From SXOA01 sp051004015 (GTDB taxonomy: Bacteria > Planctomycetota > Planctomycetia > Pirellulales > Pirellulaceae): DNA of 45,252 nucleotides. The stretch lies in NCBI GenBank assembly GCA_051004015.1, contig JBPCKT010000111.1, forward strand, positions 1 through 45,252, written 5' to 3'. The position numbers and the translations under genes were made by a program. The stretch's first letter is position 1. Every line of letters starts with the position of its first letter. The notes under the pieces were generated by a model, which was not told where the DNA came from, searched no databases, and saw only the letters and a list, made by a program, of their open reading frames with translations. Shown here one piece after another: positions 38,027-45,252 of the stretch.

Positions 38027-40105
38027 ATGTCACAGCAGCGCGACGACCTCGTGGAAGTTGGAGTTGCCGAGAGCTCCTTGAATGATGAGGGAGGCCTCCG
38101 TCCCCCCGATCACCTTCGCGGCTGGAGGAGATGGTGGTGGTGGTTTGATTTTCTGATCCTGGTCAAGCTGGCTCGTCTCCGCTTCATCGCCATTCTGGTC
38201 GTGATCGGCCTGGTCATCACGAAGTGGGATCTGCTCGTTGCCTACTATGACAAGTGGACGCGCCCCGCCGGTGCTGCGGCGACTGCCGATCCCACCTCGG
38301 AGTGGTTCTGCCCGATGCATCCGACCATTGTGCGTGATAACCCCAAGGAAAAATGCCCCATCTGTTTCATGCCGTTGTCCAAACGGAAAAAAGGTGCGGC
38401 TCATGCTGAACCTCTCGGCCCAGGGGTCGTGAATCGCGTTCAGCTTTCTCCCTATCGCGTGGTGCTCGCCGGCGCGGAGACAACATCCGTGCAGATGGTG
38501 GCCCTCTCACAAAGCATCACGGCCGTGGGAACCGTCGAATTCAACGAGCGGGGACAAAGGGTAGTTGCGGCTCGGGTGAACGGGCGGATTGACAAGCTGC
38601 TCGTAAACTCGACCGGCCAACTCGTCCAGGCGAACGAGGATCTGGCACTGCTCTATAGTCCGGACCTGCTCGTGACGGCGGACAACCTTGTCCAGGCGAG
38701 GAAGCGCGGGGACGAGCAATCCGTCAACGATGCGACGGAGCGTCTCCGACGGCTGGGCGTGGACAACGATCAGATTGACGAGATTGTCAAGAGCGGCACA
38801 GCCCCCCAGCAGATCGCCATCAGGTCGCCCATAGCGGGACACGTGATCCAGAAGAACGTGAAAGAGGGGCAGTACGTGCAGGAAGGGATGACTCTTTACG
38901 AGGTCGCCGACCTATCCACCGTCTGGATCCTGGCTCAGGTGTACGAAGACGATATGAACCTGCTGCCCTTGGGACAGGCCCACGAGCTAACACGAAAGGA
39001 GGCCGAAAAGGTCCGTGTTACGGCCAGGACCCGGACTTTTCCCAACGAAGTCTTCGAGGGGCGTCTGGCCTTTGTCTATCCGCACCTCGATGAGAATTCG
39101 CGCACCGTCACCATCAGGCTGGAGCTGGACAATCCGCAGCATAAGCTCCGCCCGGGCACAACCGCGAGCGTGACCATTGAAATACCCGCCCAGCAGGCCC
39201 CCTTGTTTACCGGTCTGGCGGGAAACGATTCCCACGGAAACAGTTCATCGACAAAGGGGCTGCTTGCCATTCCGGAGAGTGCCGTCATCGACACGGGGAG
39301 CCAGAAAATCGTCTACCGCGAAGCGGAAAGCGGACTGTTTGAGGGGATGCTGGTAGAGTTGGGGCCGAAAATGAAGTCGTCGGAAGGATTGACCTACTAC
39401 CCGGTGCTCAAAGGACTCTCGGCCGGGGATCAAATCGTGAGTTCTGGTTCGTTCCTCATCGACGCCGAAACCCGACTCAATCCCGCGGCAGGGTCGATCT
39501 ACTTTGGCGGCAGTGGCGGCGGCAAGAACGATTCAAATGTAGCGGTCCGACCAACAACTCCCGACGATCCCGATGCCAAGGTCAAAGCGGCGCTCGCAAA
39601 GCTCTCTCCGACAGACCGGACTCTAGCGGAGTCGCAGCAGTTCTGCCCTGTATTGACCGGCAGCCGGCTCGGCTCGATGGGAACGCCTATCAAGCTCACC
39701 ATCAAGGGACAGACAGTCTTTGTCTGCTGCTCGGGATGTCGCGAAGAGGCAATCAAAGAAGCCGATCGCACGCTGATGCGTGTCAAAGAAAGGCGGTCGG
39801 GAAAGACAACACGTAAACCGTCCAAAGAATCGTCAGAAGACCGGAAGATTGGAGAGGAACTCGCCAGGCTCACTCCTGCCGACCGCGCGCTCGCGGAGCA
39901 GCAACGATTCTGCATCGTCCTCAAGGAAAGCCGGCTCGGTTCGATGGGAATACCGGTGAAGATCAAGGTGGGGAACGAAACAGTCTTTCTTTGCTGCGAA
40001 GGCTGCGAGGATTCCGCCAAGGCGAGTCCGGCCGCCACGCTGGCTCGGCTCAAGGAGCTGCGGGCGAAAAGCAAAAGCCCTGAGTCGCAAGCTGAGCAAA
40101 AGTAG
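38027..40105 (+). CDS. CusB-like RND periplasmic adaptor with one N-terminal and two C-terminal metal-binding modules
   Basis: 692 aa from ATG 38027, chosen for AGGAG at 38015-38019; an ORF start at 37886 is rejected. The N-terminus has four consecutive Trp and a membrane segment (about 52-66). Residues 93-117 (WFCPMHPTIVRDNPKEKC, then PICFMPL) form the heavy-metal-binding domain with C95, M97, H98, C110 and C113. Then comes the usual adaptor body: ARVNGRIDKLLVNSTGQLV barrel-sandwich, coiled-coil hairpin, IRSPIAGHVIQKNVKEGQYV and VWILAQVYEDDMNLLPLGQ. After the normal end are two tandem repeats (about 536-610 and 620-690), each F-C-x-V-L-x6-LGSMG followed by a CC-x-GC cluster (FVCCSGCREEA and FLCCEGCEDSA), YHS/TRASH-like. 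Role: adaptor between the RND pump and TolC-type channel, with metal capture. Confidence 0.88.
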   Translation: MSQQRDDLVEVGVAESSLNDEGGLRPPDHLRGWRRWWWWFDFLILVKLARLRFIAILVVIGLVITKWDLLVAYYDKWTRPAGAAATADPTSEWFCPMHPTIVRDNPKEKCPICFMPLSKRKKGAAHAEPLGPGVVNRVQLSPYRVVLAGAETTSVQMVALSQSITAVGTVEFNERGQRVVAARVNGRIDKLLVNSTGQLVQANEDLALLYSPDLLVTADNLVQARKRGDEQSVNDATERLRRLGVDNDQIDEIVKSGTAPQQIAIRSPIAGHVIQKNVKEGQYVQEGMTLYEVADLSTVWILAQVYEDDMNLLPLGQAHELTRKEAEKVRVTARTRTFPNEVFEGRLAFVYPHLDENSRTVTIRLELDNPQHKLRPGTTASVTIEIPAQQAPLFTGLAGNDSHGNSSSTKGLLAIPESAVIDTGSQKIVYREAESGLFEGMLVELGPKMKSSEGLTYYPVLKGLSAGDQIVSSGSFLIDAETRLNPAAGSIYFGGSGGGKNDSNVAVRPTTPDDPDAKVKAALAKLSPTDRTLAESQQFCPVLTGSRLGSMGTPIKLTIKGQTVFVCCSGCREEAIKEADRTLMRVKERRSGKTTRKPSKESSEDRKIGEELARLTPADRALAEQQRFCIVLKESRLGSMGIPVKIKVGNETVFLCCEGCEDSAKASPAATLARLKELRAKSKSPESQAEQK

Positions 40106-40135
40106 GAACCTGCGGCCGCCTCGAAAGACTGATCC

Positions 40136-43100
40136 ATGATTGAGCGAGTCATCGAATTCTCGATCCGCAACCGTTTTCTGGTGCTGGCGCTGACGCTGGT
40201 GCTCACGATTGCAGGGATCTACGCGACCTGGCAAACGCCTGTCGACGCCATCCCCGACCTGAGCGAGAACCAGGTCATTGTCTTCGCAGATTGGATGGGG
40301 CGAAGTCCCCGAGAGATCGAGGACCAGGTGACTTATCCCCTTTCGCGAAAGCTCCAAGGGCTGGCGGGGATCAAGGCTGTCCGCTCGTCATCGGAATTCA
40401 ACTTCTCGATGATTACGCTGATCTTCAACGAGGATGTGGACTTCTATTTCGCCCGGCAGCGGGTCACGGAAAAGCTCGCCCAGGCGAACACGTTCCTGCC
40501 GGCAGGAGCTGTGCCGTACCTCGCCCCTGACGCTACTGCCCTCGGTCAGGTCTTCTGGTACACGGTCGAGCCCGATAAGAACCACCCCATCGACCCAGGA
40601 AAGCTCTGGGCGCTCAACAAGTTCTACATCACCCCCCAGCTCACTGCCGCGGCCGGCGTGGCCGATGTCGCCGTCGTCGGAGGCATGCCGCTGGAATACC
40701 AGATTGATGTTCGCCCCGAAGATCTGCGGTCGTACAACGTCACGCTCGGAGACCTCTACTCGGCCGTTTCGCGCAGCAACATGCCTTCCGGCGGCGGCGT
40801 CATCCAGAAGAACAACGCGGAGTTCATCGTCCGCGGCGTCGGCTGGATTCAAGGCAAGGAGGATATTGAAAACGCCGTCATTACCGAAGTTCGGGGCACG
40901 CCCATTTACGTCAAGAACGTGGCGAACGTGACGCTCGGCACCCAGTTCCGCCGCAGCGTTTACGAAAAGGACGGCAACGAAGTAACCGGCGGCGTGGTGC
41001 TGATGCGGCACGGCCAAAACCCGCTGGCCGTCACGGAGCGTGTGAAAGAGAAAATCCAGGAGCTCCAGCCGGGACTTCCTAAGGGGGTCCATATCATCCC
41101 CGCCTACGATCGGACGCGGCTGATCCACGGAGCAATCCATACGCTGACGGAAGTCATGTGGCACGAGATGCTTATCGCTTCGCTGGCAATCCTGCTCATC
41201 CTGATGCACGTCCGCAGCGTTTTTGTGATCTGCGTCACGCTGCCGCTGGCTGTCTTGTTTTCGTTTCTGCTGATGTGGGTGCTGCGGGTGCTGCACATCA
41301 TCGACATCCAGGCCAACATCATGTCGCTGGCGGGAATCACGATTTCCATCGGCATCCTGGTGGACCAGGCCATCGTGATGGTCGAAAACGCAACGCACCA
41401 CCTCAAGGAGCATTTCGGCGACGGGCCAGTGACCGGCGACATCCGAGAGCTGGTCATTCCGCCATGCCGCACGGTGGGACGGCCGATTTTCTTTTCGGTC
41501 CTCATCATGTTGCTCTCGTTTATCCCGGTCTTCATGCTCAGTGGACGGGAAGGAAAGCTCTTTCATCCGCTGGCCTTCACCAAGAGCTTCGCCATGATTG
41601 GCGTGGCGATCATTTCCGTGACCGTCGTGCCGGCGCTGATTCCCACCTTCATTCGGGGCCGACTCAAGAGTGAGGAAGGTAACTGGATCGTCCGCAGCTT
41701 CATCCAGATTTACAAACCGCTACTGACTTGGGCGCTGCCAAGGAGGAATCTGGTGATGTGGCTCTTTTCCGTGCTGCTGATTCTGGCGGCAGGGATGTTC
41801 CCCTTGCAGGCGGTGATGGGACAGGGAGCCTCGGAAATCGCCTGGAGAGCGACATTCCTGGGAGTCTTCGCGGTGGTTACGACCCTGACTGTTGTTTCCG
41901 TCACGGGAAAAAAGGGACGCGAGTGGTACTATCTCGCCATTGCACTCGGCGTAACCGTCCTGGGCTTTGTCACCATTTCGCTCCCCTTTCTTCGCTTAGC
42001 CATTGCGTTTGCGGCGTACCACATCCACCTTCCCCTGATCGGCGACGTCGCGGTCCTGTGGTGGTTTTTCTCGCTTCTAGCCTCAATTCCGTTCCTTGTG
42101 CTCTGCATCGTCGGCGCGCGAACCGATAGCGCTACGATCTGGAAAACGGTGGCCCTCGTCAGCCTGACCGTCATAGCGCTGTGGGCCTATCAGTTTCCGA
42201 AGATTGGCGTCGCTTTCATGCCCGCGCTCGACGAGGGAACGACCCTGGACATGCCGATCACCGTTCCGCGGGCCAGCGTCACCCAATCCGCCGACGATCT
42301 CAAGGCCCGAAATGCCTTACTCCGCGGTTTCCCGGAAGTCGAATCGGTCATCGGCAAGGCCGGTCGGGCCGACACACCGACTGATCCCGCTCCGCTCGAT
42401 ATGGTAGAGACCTTCGTCAACTACCGGCCTCGCGAGCTCTGGCCCAAACGGGTACTGCGGTACGATGACGCGGCAAAGCAGGCAGGGGTCATCCTCGATG
42501 CATTGGTCGCGGAAGGCTTTTTGGCTCCTCCCAAGGATGCCGCCGACCGGAGCATGCTTATCGTCGATGCCAGCCAAATAACCCTGGAACGCTTTGATGA
42601 GTCGATGCGCGAGCTGGCCCTGACTCGCTATACGGAATTCGAGCGGGAGCTGGGAGCTCGACTGGTTAAGCACGACGTTCAATGGCTACTGGGCCAGCTT
42701 CAGCGCCAAGGAGATCTGAATTGGCCCCGCGGTGAAAATCCTGAGACCTTCCAAGCAGCCGTTCACGACCAACTCACGAGCGAGTTCGGTTTCTGGCTGG
42801 CCCGCGCTCCTGCACCGGAGGACGTATCGCAACTTGCCCTCCGGGTCGCGGAGACGCTCTACGAACACGGCGCGGTCAAAGACACTCTGCAAGCCATGGA
42901 ACTTAAGGAGTCGTCACCGACCGCCCTAGCCCGGGAAGTTGTGGCAATGCTGGGAGCGAAGCGCCCCACACTCGCTGGCCAGCTGCTGGCCGAGACGGAG
43001 CGCGAACGACTTAGGCTTTGGCGAGACTTTATCCAACAGGTGAACTGGGAGCTCTTTGACCGCGGGACGGAATCATTCACCTGGTACGCACTGGAAGAAG

Positions 43101-44689
43101 TCTCGCGCGCCGCAGCAGCCCAGTCGCTGTTGGATAGCGCACCCCGTCGCCAAGAGTCGGAAGATTTTCTGGCCGCCGCGCTGCGGACCCAGCTTGGCCG
43201 AGAATCGGACGCCAGGATTGCCGCGGATAAGGGTGTCTTTGAGCCGTTCCAAAGGCTTCGCGAGGAGCTGGAATCGCCGTTTCGCAAGCAGGTCTTCCTC
43301 TGGCAGCGCAAGACCGGGCCGAAGGGAGACCTGGTGGATGACGAAATGGGTCGCGTTCTGCAGGTTCCCGGCTGGAGCAACATCTTCACCCAGCCGATCA
43401 TCAACCGGATCGAAATGCTGTCGACCGGTGTCCGCACCGATATTGGGGTCAAAGTGTTTGGCCCGGACCTGGAAACCATCGACCGGTCGTGCAAAGACAT
43501 TGAAGCAGTCCTGAAGCCAATTCATGGCGCTCGCGATGCCATCGCGGCTCCCATCATGGGCAAGGGCTATCTGCAAATCGACATTGACCGCGAAGCCAGC
43601 GCCCGCTACGGCATTGCCGTGGAGGACATTCAAAACGTGATTGAGGTTGCCTTGGCGGGAAAGGCTATCACATTCACGGTGGAAAAACGGGCCAGGTTTC
43701 CCGTCCGCATCCGGTACGCCCGAGCCAATCGCGAGGATGAGGAGAGTATTCGGCGCTTGCTCGTCAGTCCAGGGACTATGACGGCTTCACCTTCCATGGG
43801 CTCTTCGGCAAGCCCGCAAATGGGCTCCAGCCAGTCTGCGGCGGGCTCTGGAACGCCTCATCCGTCTGCCTCGCCACATGCACCGCAGGGAAAGCGCTTT
43901 ATCCCACTGTCCGCTCTGGCGAAGGTTCATGTCGTCGAAGGCCCAGCCATGATCAAAAGCGAGAACGGCCGGCTGCTGAACTACGTCACCCTCAATGTCC
44001 GCGGCCGTGACATTGTCGGTTTTGTGGATGAAGCCCAGAGGATCGTGTCCCAAAAGGTAAAGCTTCCCGAAGGAGTCCATATCGAGTGGAGCGGCGAGTT
44101 CGAGCACCAGGTGCGAGCCGCTCGCACGCTGCGGTTCGTCTTTCCCGCGGTGATCCTGCTGATCTTCTTGATTCTCTACCTCACTTACCACGACCTGGCG
44201 GATGCCACGCTGATGATGCTGGCCGTTCCGGAGGCTTTAGCCGGCGGCGCGTTCTTTATGTATCTATTCCCCAAAATTACCCAAGGCTGGGATGCGCCGC
44301 CGATGGACTTCAGCGTCGCCGTCTGGGTCGGCTTCATCGCTTGCTTTGGCATGGCGACGGAGACTGGCATCATCATGCTGGTCTACCTCCGCGAAGCCAT
44401 TGAAAAACGTGGAGGTCTTGAGAATATCGGGTCTCTCGAAGAACTGCGGCAAGCTGTGATCGAGGGTGCCGCTCATCGCCTGCGTCCCAAACTCCTGACG
44501 GAAGGGGTTGCCATCATCGCCATATTCCCGATGGTCTTTGCCAGCGGAGTAGGCGGAGAAATCCTGGCTCCCATGGCGCTCCCCGTGCTGGGTGGGCTTT
44601 TGATATCCGATGAGGTCGTGGACCTCTTTCTACCGGTCCGCTTTTACTGGGTGCGCCGAGCGCGGTGGCTAAAGTTACACAGAAGATGA
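40136..44689 (+). CDS. CusA/CzcA-family heavy-metal RND pump, enlarged to 1517 aa
   Basis: Start MIERVIEFSIRNRFLVLALT and VDAIPDLSENQVIVFADWMG are the standard start of metal RND pumps. SIGILVDQAIVMVENATHH in TM4 has the proton-relay Asp, and AFMPALDEGTTLDMPITVPR, INRIEMLSTGVRTDIGVKVF and IACFGMATETGIIMLVYLRE are conserved. Known CusA/CzcA proteins are about 1030-1100 aa. Two insertions explain the excess. About 556-680 has four or five extra hydrophobic segments (WRATFLGVFAVVTTLTVVSV, YYLAIALGVTVLGFVTISLP). About 772-1068 is a mostly helical, charged block within the periplasmic porter domain. A Ser/Met/His-rich linker lies at about 1214-1252. 30 bp after the adaptor gene. Metal (Cu/Ag likely) is inferred from the adaptor's Cys/Met/His modules. 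Confidence 0.93.
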   Translation: MIERVIEFSIRNRFLVLALTLVLTIAGIYATWQTPVDAIPDLSENQVIVFADWMGRSPREIEDQVTYPLSRKLQGLAGIKAVRSSSEFNFSMITLIFNEDVDFYFARQRVTEKLAQANTFLPAGAVPYLAPDATALGQVFWYTVEPDKNHPIDPGKLWALNKFYITPQLTAAAGVADVAVVGGMPLEYQIDVRPEDLRSYNVTLGDLYSAVSRSNMPSGGGVIQKNNAEFIVRGVGWIQGKEDIENAVITEVRGTPIYVKNVANVTLGTQFRRSVYEKDGNEVTGGVVLMRHGQNPLAVTERVKEKIQELQPGLPKGVHIIPAYDRTRLIHGAIHTLTEVMWHEMLIASLAILLILMHVRSVFVICVTLPLAVLFSFLLMWVLRVLHIIDIQANIMSLAGITISIGILVDQAIVMVENATHHLKEHFGDGPVTGDIRELVIPPCRTVGRPIFFSVLIMLLSFIPVFMLSGREGKLFHPLAFTKSFAMIGVAIISVTVVPALIPTFIRGRLKSEEGNWIVRSFIQIYKPLLTWALPRRNLVMWLFSVLLILAAGMFPLQAVMGQGASEIAWRATFLGVFAVVTTLTVVSVTGKKGREWYYLAIALGVTVLGFVTISLPFLRLAIAFAAYHIHLPLIGDVAVLWWFFSLLASIPFLVLCIVGARTDSATIWKTVALVSLTVIALWAYQFPKIGVAFMPALDEGTTLDMPITVPRASVTQSADDLKARNALLRGFPEVESVIGKAGRADTPTDPAPLDMVETFVNYRPRELWPKRVLRYDDAAKQAGVILDALVAEGFLAPPKDAADRSMLIVDASQITLERFDESMRELALTRYTEFERELGARLVKHDVQWLLGQLQRQGDLNWPRGENPETFQAAVHDQLTSEFGFWLARAPAPEDVSQLALRVAETLYEHGAVKDTLQAMELKESSPTALAREVVAMLGAKRPTLAGQLLAETERERLRLWRDFIQQVNWELFDRGTESFTWYALEEVSRAAAAQSLLDSAPRRQESEDFLAAALRTQLGRESDARIAADKGVFEPFQRLREELESPFRKQVFLWQRKTGPKGDLVDDEMGRVLQVPGWSNIFTQPIINRIEMLSTGVRTDIGVKVFGPDLETIDRSCKDIEAVLKPIHGARDAIAAPIMGKGYLQIDIDREASARYGIAVEDIQNVIEVALAGKAITFTVEKRARFPVRIRYARANREDEESIRRLLVSPGTMTASPSMGSSASPQMGSSQSAAGSGTPHPSASPHAPQGKRFIPLSALAKVHVVEGPAMIKSENGRLLNYVTLNVRGRDIVGFVDEAQRIVSQKVKLPEGVHIEWSGEFEHQVRAARTLRFVFPAVILLIFLILYLTYHDLADATLMMLAVPEALAGGAFFMYLFPKITQGWDAPPMDFSVAVWVGFIACFGMATETGIIMLVYLREAIEKRGGLENIGSLEELRQAVIEGAAHRLRPKLLTEGVAIIAIFPMVFASGVGGEILAPMALPVLGGLLISDEVVDLFLPVRFYWVRRARWLKLHRR

Positions 44690-44759
44690 GCACTGGCCTT
44701 TGCTATCCACCATCGAGCCCTTTGAATGGTATCAATATACCTGACGCACTTGCCTGAAA

Positions 44760-45124
44760 GGGGGGTGCGGTTTAGCCCCGGACTACTTTCATCAGGTCGT
44801 GGACCATGCTGAACGGTACGTGGACGGGAAGATCCACACGAACGGCTTGGAGAACTTCTGGAGCTTGCTGAAACGTGCGGTTAAAGGAACGTATGTCAGC
44901 GTGATGCCGTTCCATCTGTTCCGGTATCTCGATGAGCAGGCGTATCGCTTCAACAAGCGTGACGGCCACGACAGCGAGCGGTTCATGGAGGTGTTGATGG
45001 GGATCAAGAACAAGCGACTGACGTACAAGACTTGATCGCCAAAGACTCTGATGAGGAAACGCCTTCGGCTCCCGAGGTTCTGGACGTGGCTGTGGAGCGG
45101 CTTATTGAACCGTTCCCGTTCTAA
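44760..45124 (+). pseudogene. IS1595-family (ISXO2-like) transposase remnant
   Basis: From about 44772 the frame reads LAPDYFHQVVDHAERYVDGK, then IHTNGLENFWSLLKRAVKGT and FHLFRYLDEQAYRFNKRDG, the C-terminal part of an IS1595-family DDE transposase; the Asn/Glu region of the active site is in HTNGLENFWS. The catalytic N-terminal two thirds are missing. The frame stops at 45033-45035 (TGA) after TYKT. One frame over, DLIAKDSDEETPSAPEVLDV and so on continues to TAA at 45122-45124, so one lost G (expected AAGGACTTG) explains the early stop. Terminal inverted repeats are not visible. No full-length IS remains. Confidence 0.8.
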
Positions 45125-45252
45125 AATTGTCAGGGGGCGGTCAAAAACAGCAGCAGGGGCAGAATTGAAAAGCAGCCATTTTGAATGGAGCGCGGTTCGC
45201 CGTTGGTTTGCAGCAACATCTTCCAAGTTGCTGGAGACCACGTATGGCGAAT
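45125..45252. other. Window end, no gene recognised
   Basis: About 130 bp after the transposase remnant contain no recognisable gene or complete repeat. A minus-strand ORF spanning 44792-45241 is the antisense shadow of the transposase. Confidence 0.4.

Noticed and set aside
40388..41566. 392-codon minus-strand ORF rich in His/Asp
   Set aside because: Antisense shadow of the RND pump; its His/Asp richness mirrors hydrophobic codons on the other strand and is not a metal-binding protein.
44792..45241. 149-codon minus-strand ORF at window end
   Set aside because: Antisense of the IS1595 transposase remnant, a frequent misannotation.

Overview
The window looks like part of a Planctomycetota chromosome, of the Pirellulales/Gemmatales kind. 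Several lineage-typical families occur together: a DUF1559 pseudopilin-like protein, a DUF1549/DUF1553 cytochrome-type protein with a Big2-like domain, a BBP7 beta-barrel protein, a secreted PQQ-type beta-propeller beginning QDWPQFRGPNGDG, a secreted sulfatase, and a surface protein with the LEPR-XLL-like motif FLERLEDRSLLA. DNA is GC-rich, GTG starts occur, and gene orientation switches often. No rRNA, tRNA or CRISPR array was seen.

Layout. 1-9.8 kb is envelope and secreted proteins: a truncated surface protein, the BBP7 protein, the PQQ propeller converging on the sulfatase, several very small proteins (three with sigma-54-type GG-N10-GC elements in front), and a secreted transglutaminase-elicitor-like protein. 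9.8-15.9 kb resembles a sugar-acid catabolic locus: an MFS transporter divergent from an amidohydrolase, an enolase-superfamily enzyme, and a DHDPS/KDG-dehydratase-family protein, with a lipoprotein and a DUF1559 gene in between. 15.9-17.7 kb is an EpmB-type radical SAM aminomutase divergent from elongation factor P, its expected substrate. 17.8-23.7 kb holds a TPR-glycosyltransferase-FkbM fusion, an alpha/beta hydrolase, an aspartate/aromatic aminotransferase and an inositol-phosphate synthase.

23.8-26.7 kb is an accessory stretch of small genes. It has two toxin-antitoxin modules whose antitoxins (HigA-like, HicB-like) are intact while the toxins (HigB-like, HicA-like) are frameshifted or truncated, followed by hairpin repeats and an ankyrin protein. 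26.8-30 kb carries DUF58 and DUF1549/DUF1553 genes separated by an inverted repeat.

30.2-35.5 kb is a co-directional set that looks like DNA repair: RecQ, a DUF1801 protein, a spore-photoproduct-lyase-like radical SAM protein overlapping by ATGA an unrecognised methyltransferase-like protein, and an AlkD-like glycosylase. The radical SAM/methyltransferase pair is my best candidate for an undescribed two-gene system.

35.6-44.7 kb is a heavy-metal (probably copper/silver) efflux locus: a TolC-type lipoprotein divergent from a Cys-rich secreted protein, a CusB-like adaptor with one N-terminal and two tandem C-terminal Cys metal-binding modules, and a very large (1517 aa) CusA/CzcA-like pump carrying two big insertions. 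The window ends in a decayed IS1595-family transposase. Several families of intergenic inverted repeats are scattered throughout. All functional calls are by reading motifs; no database search was run.
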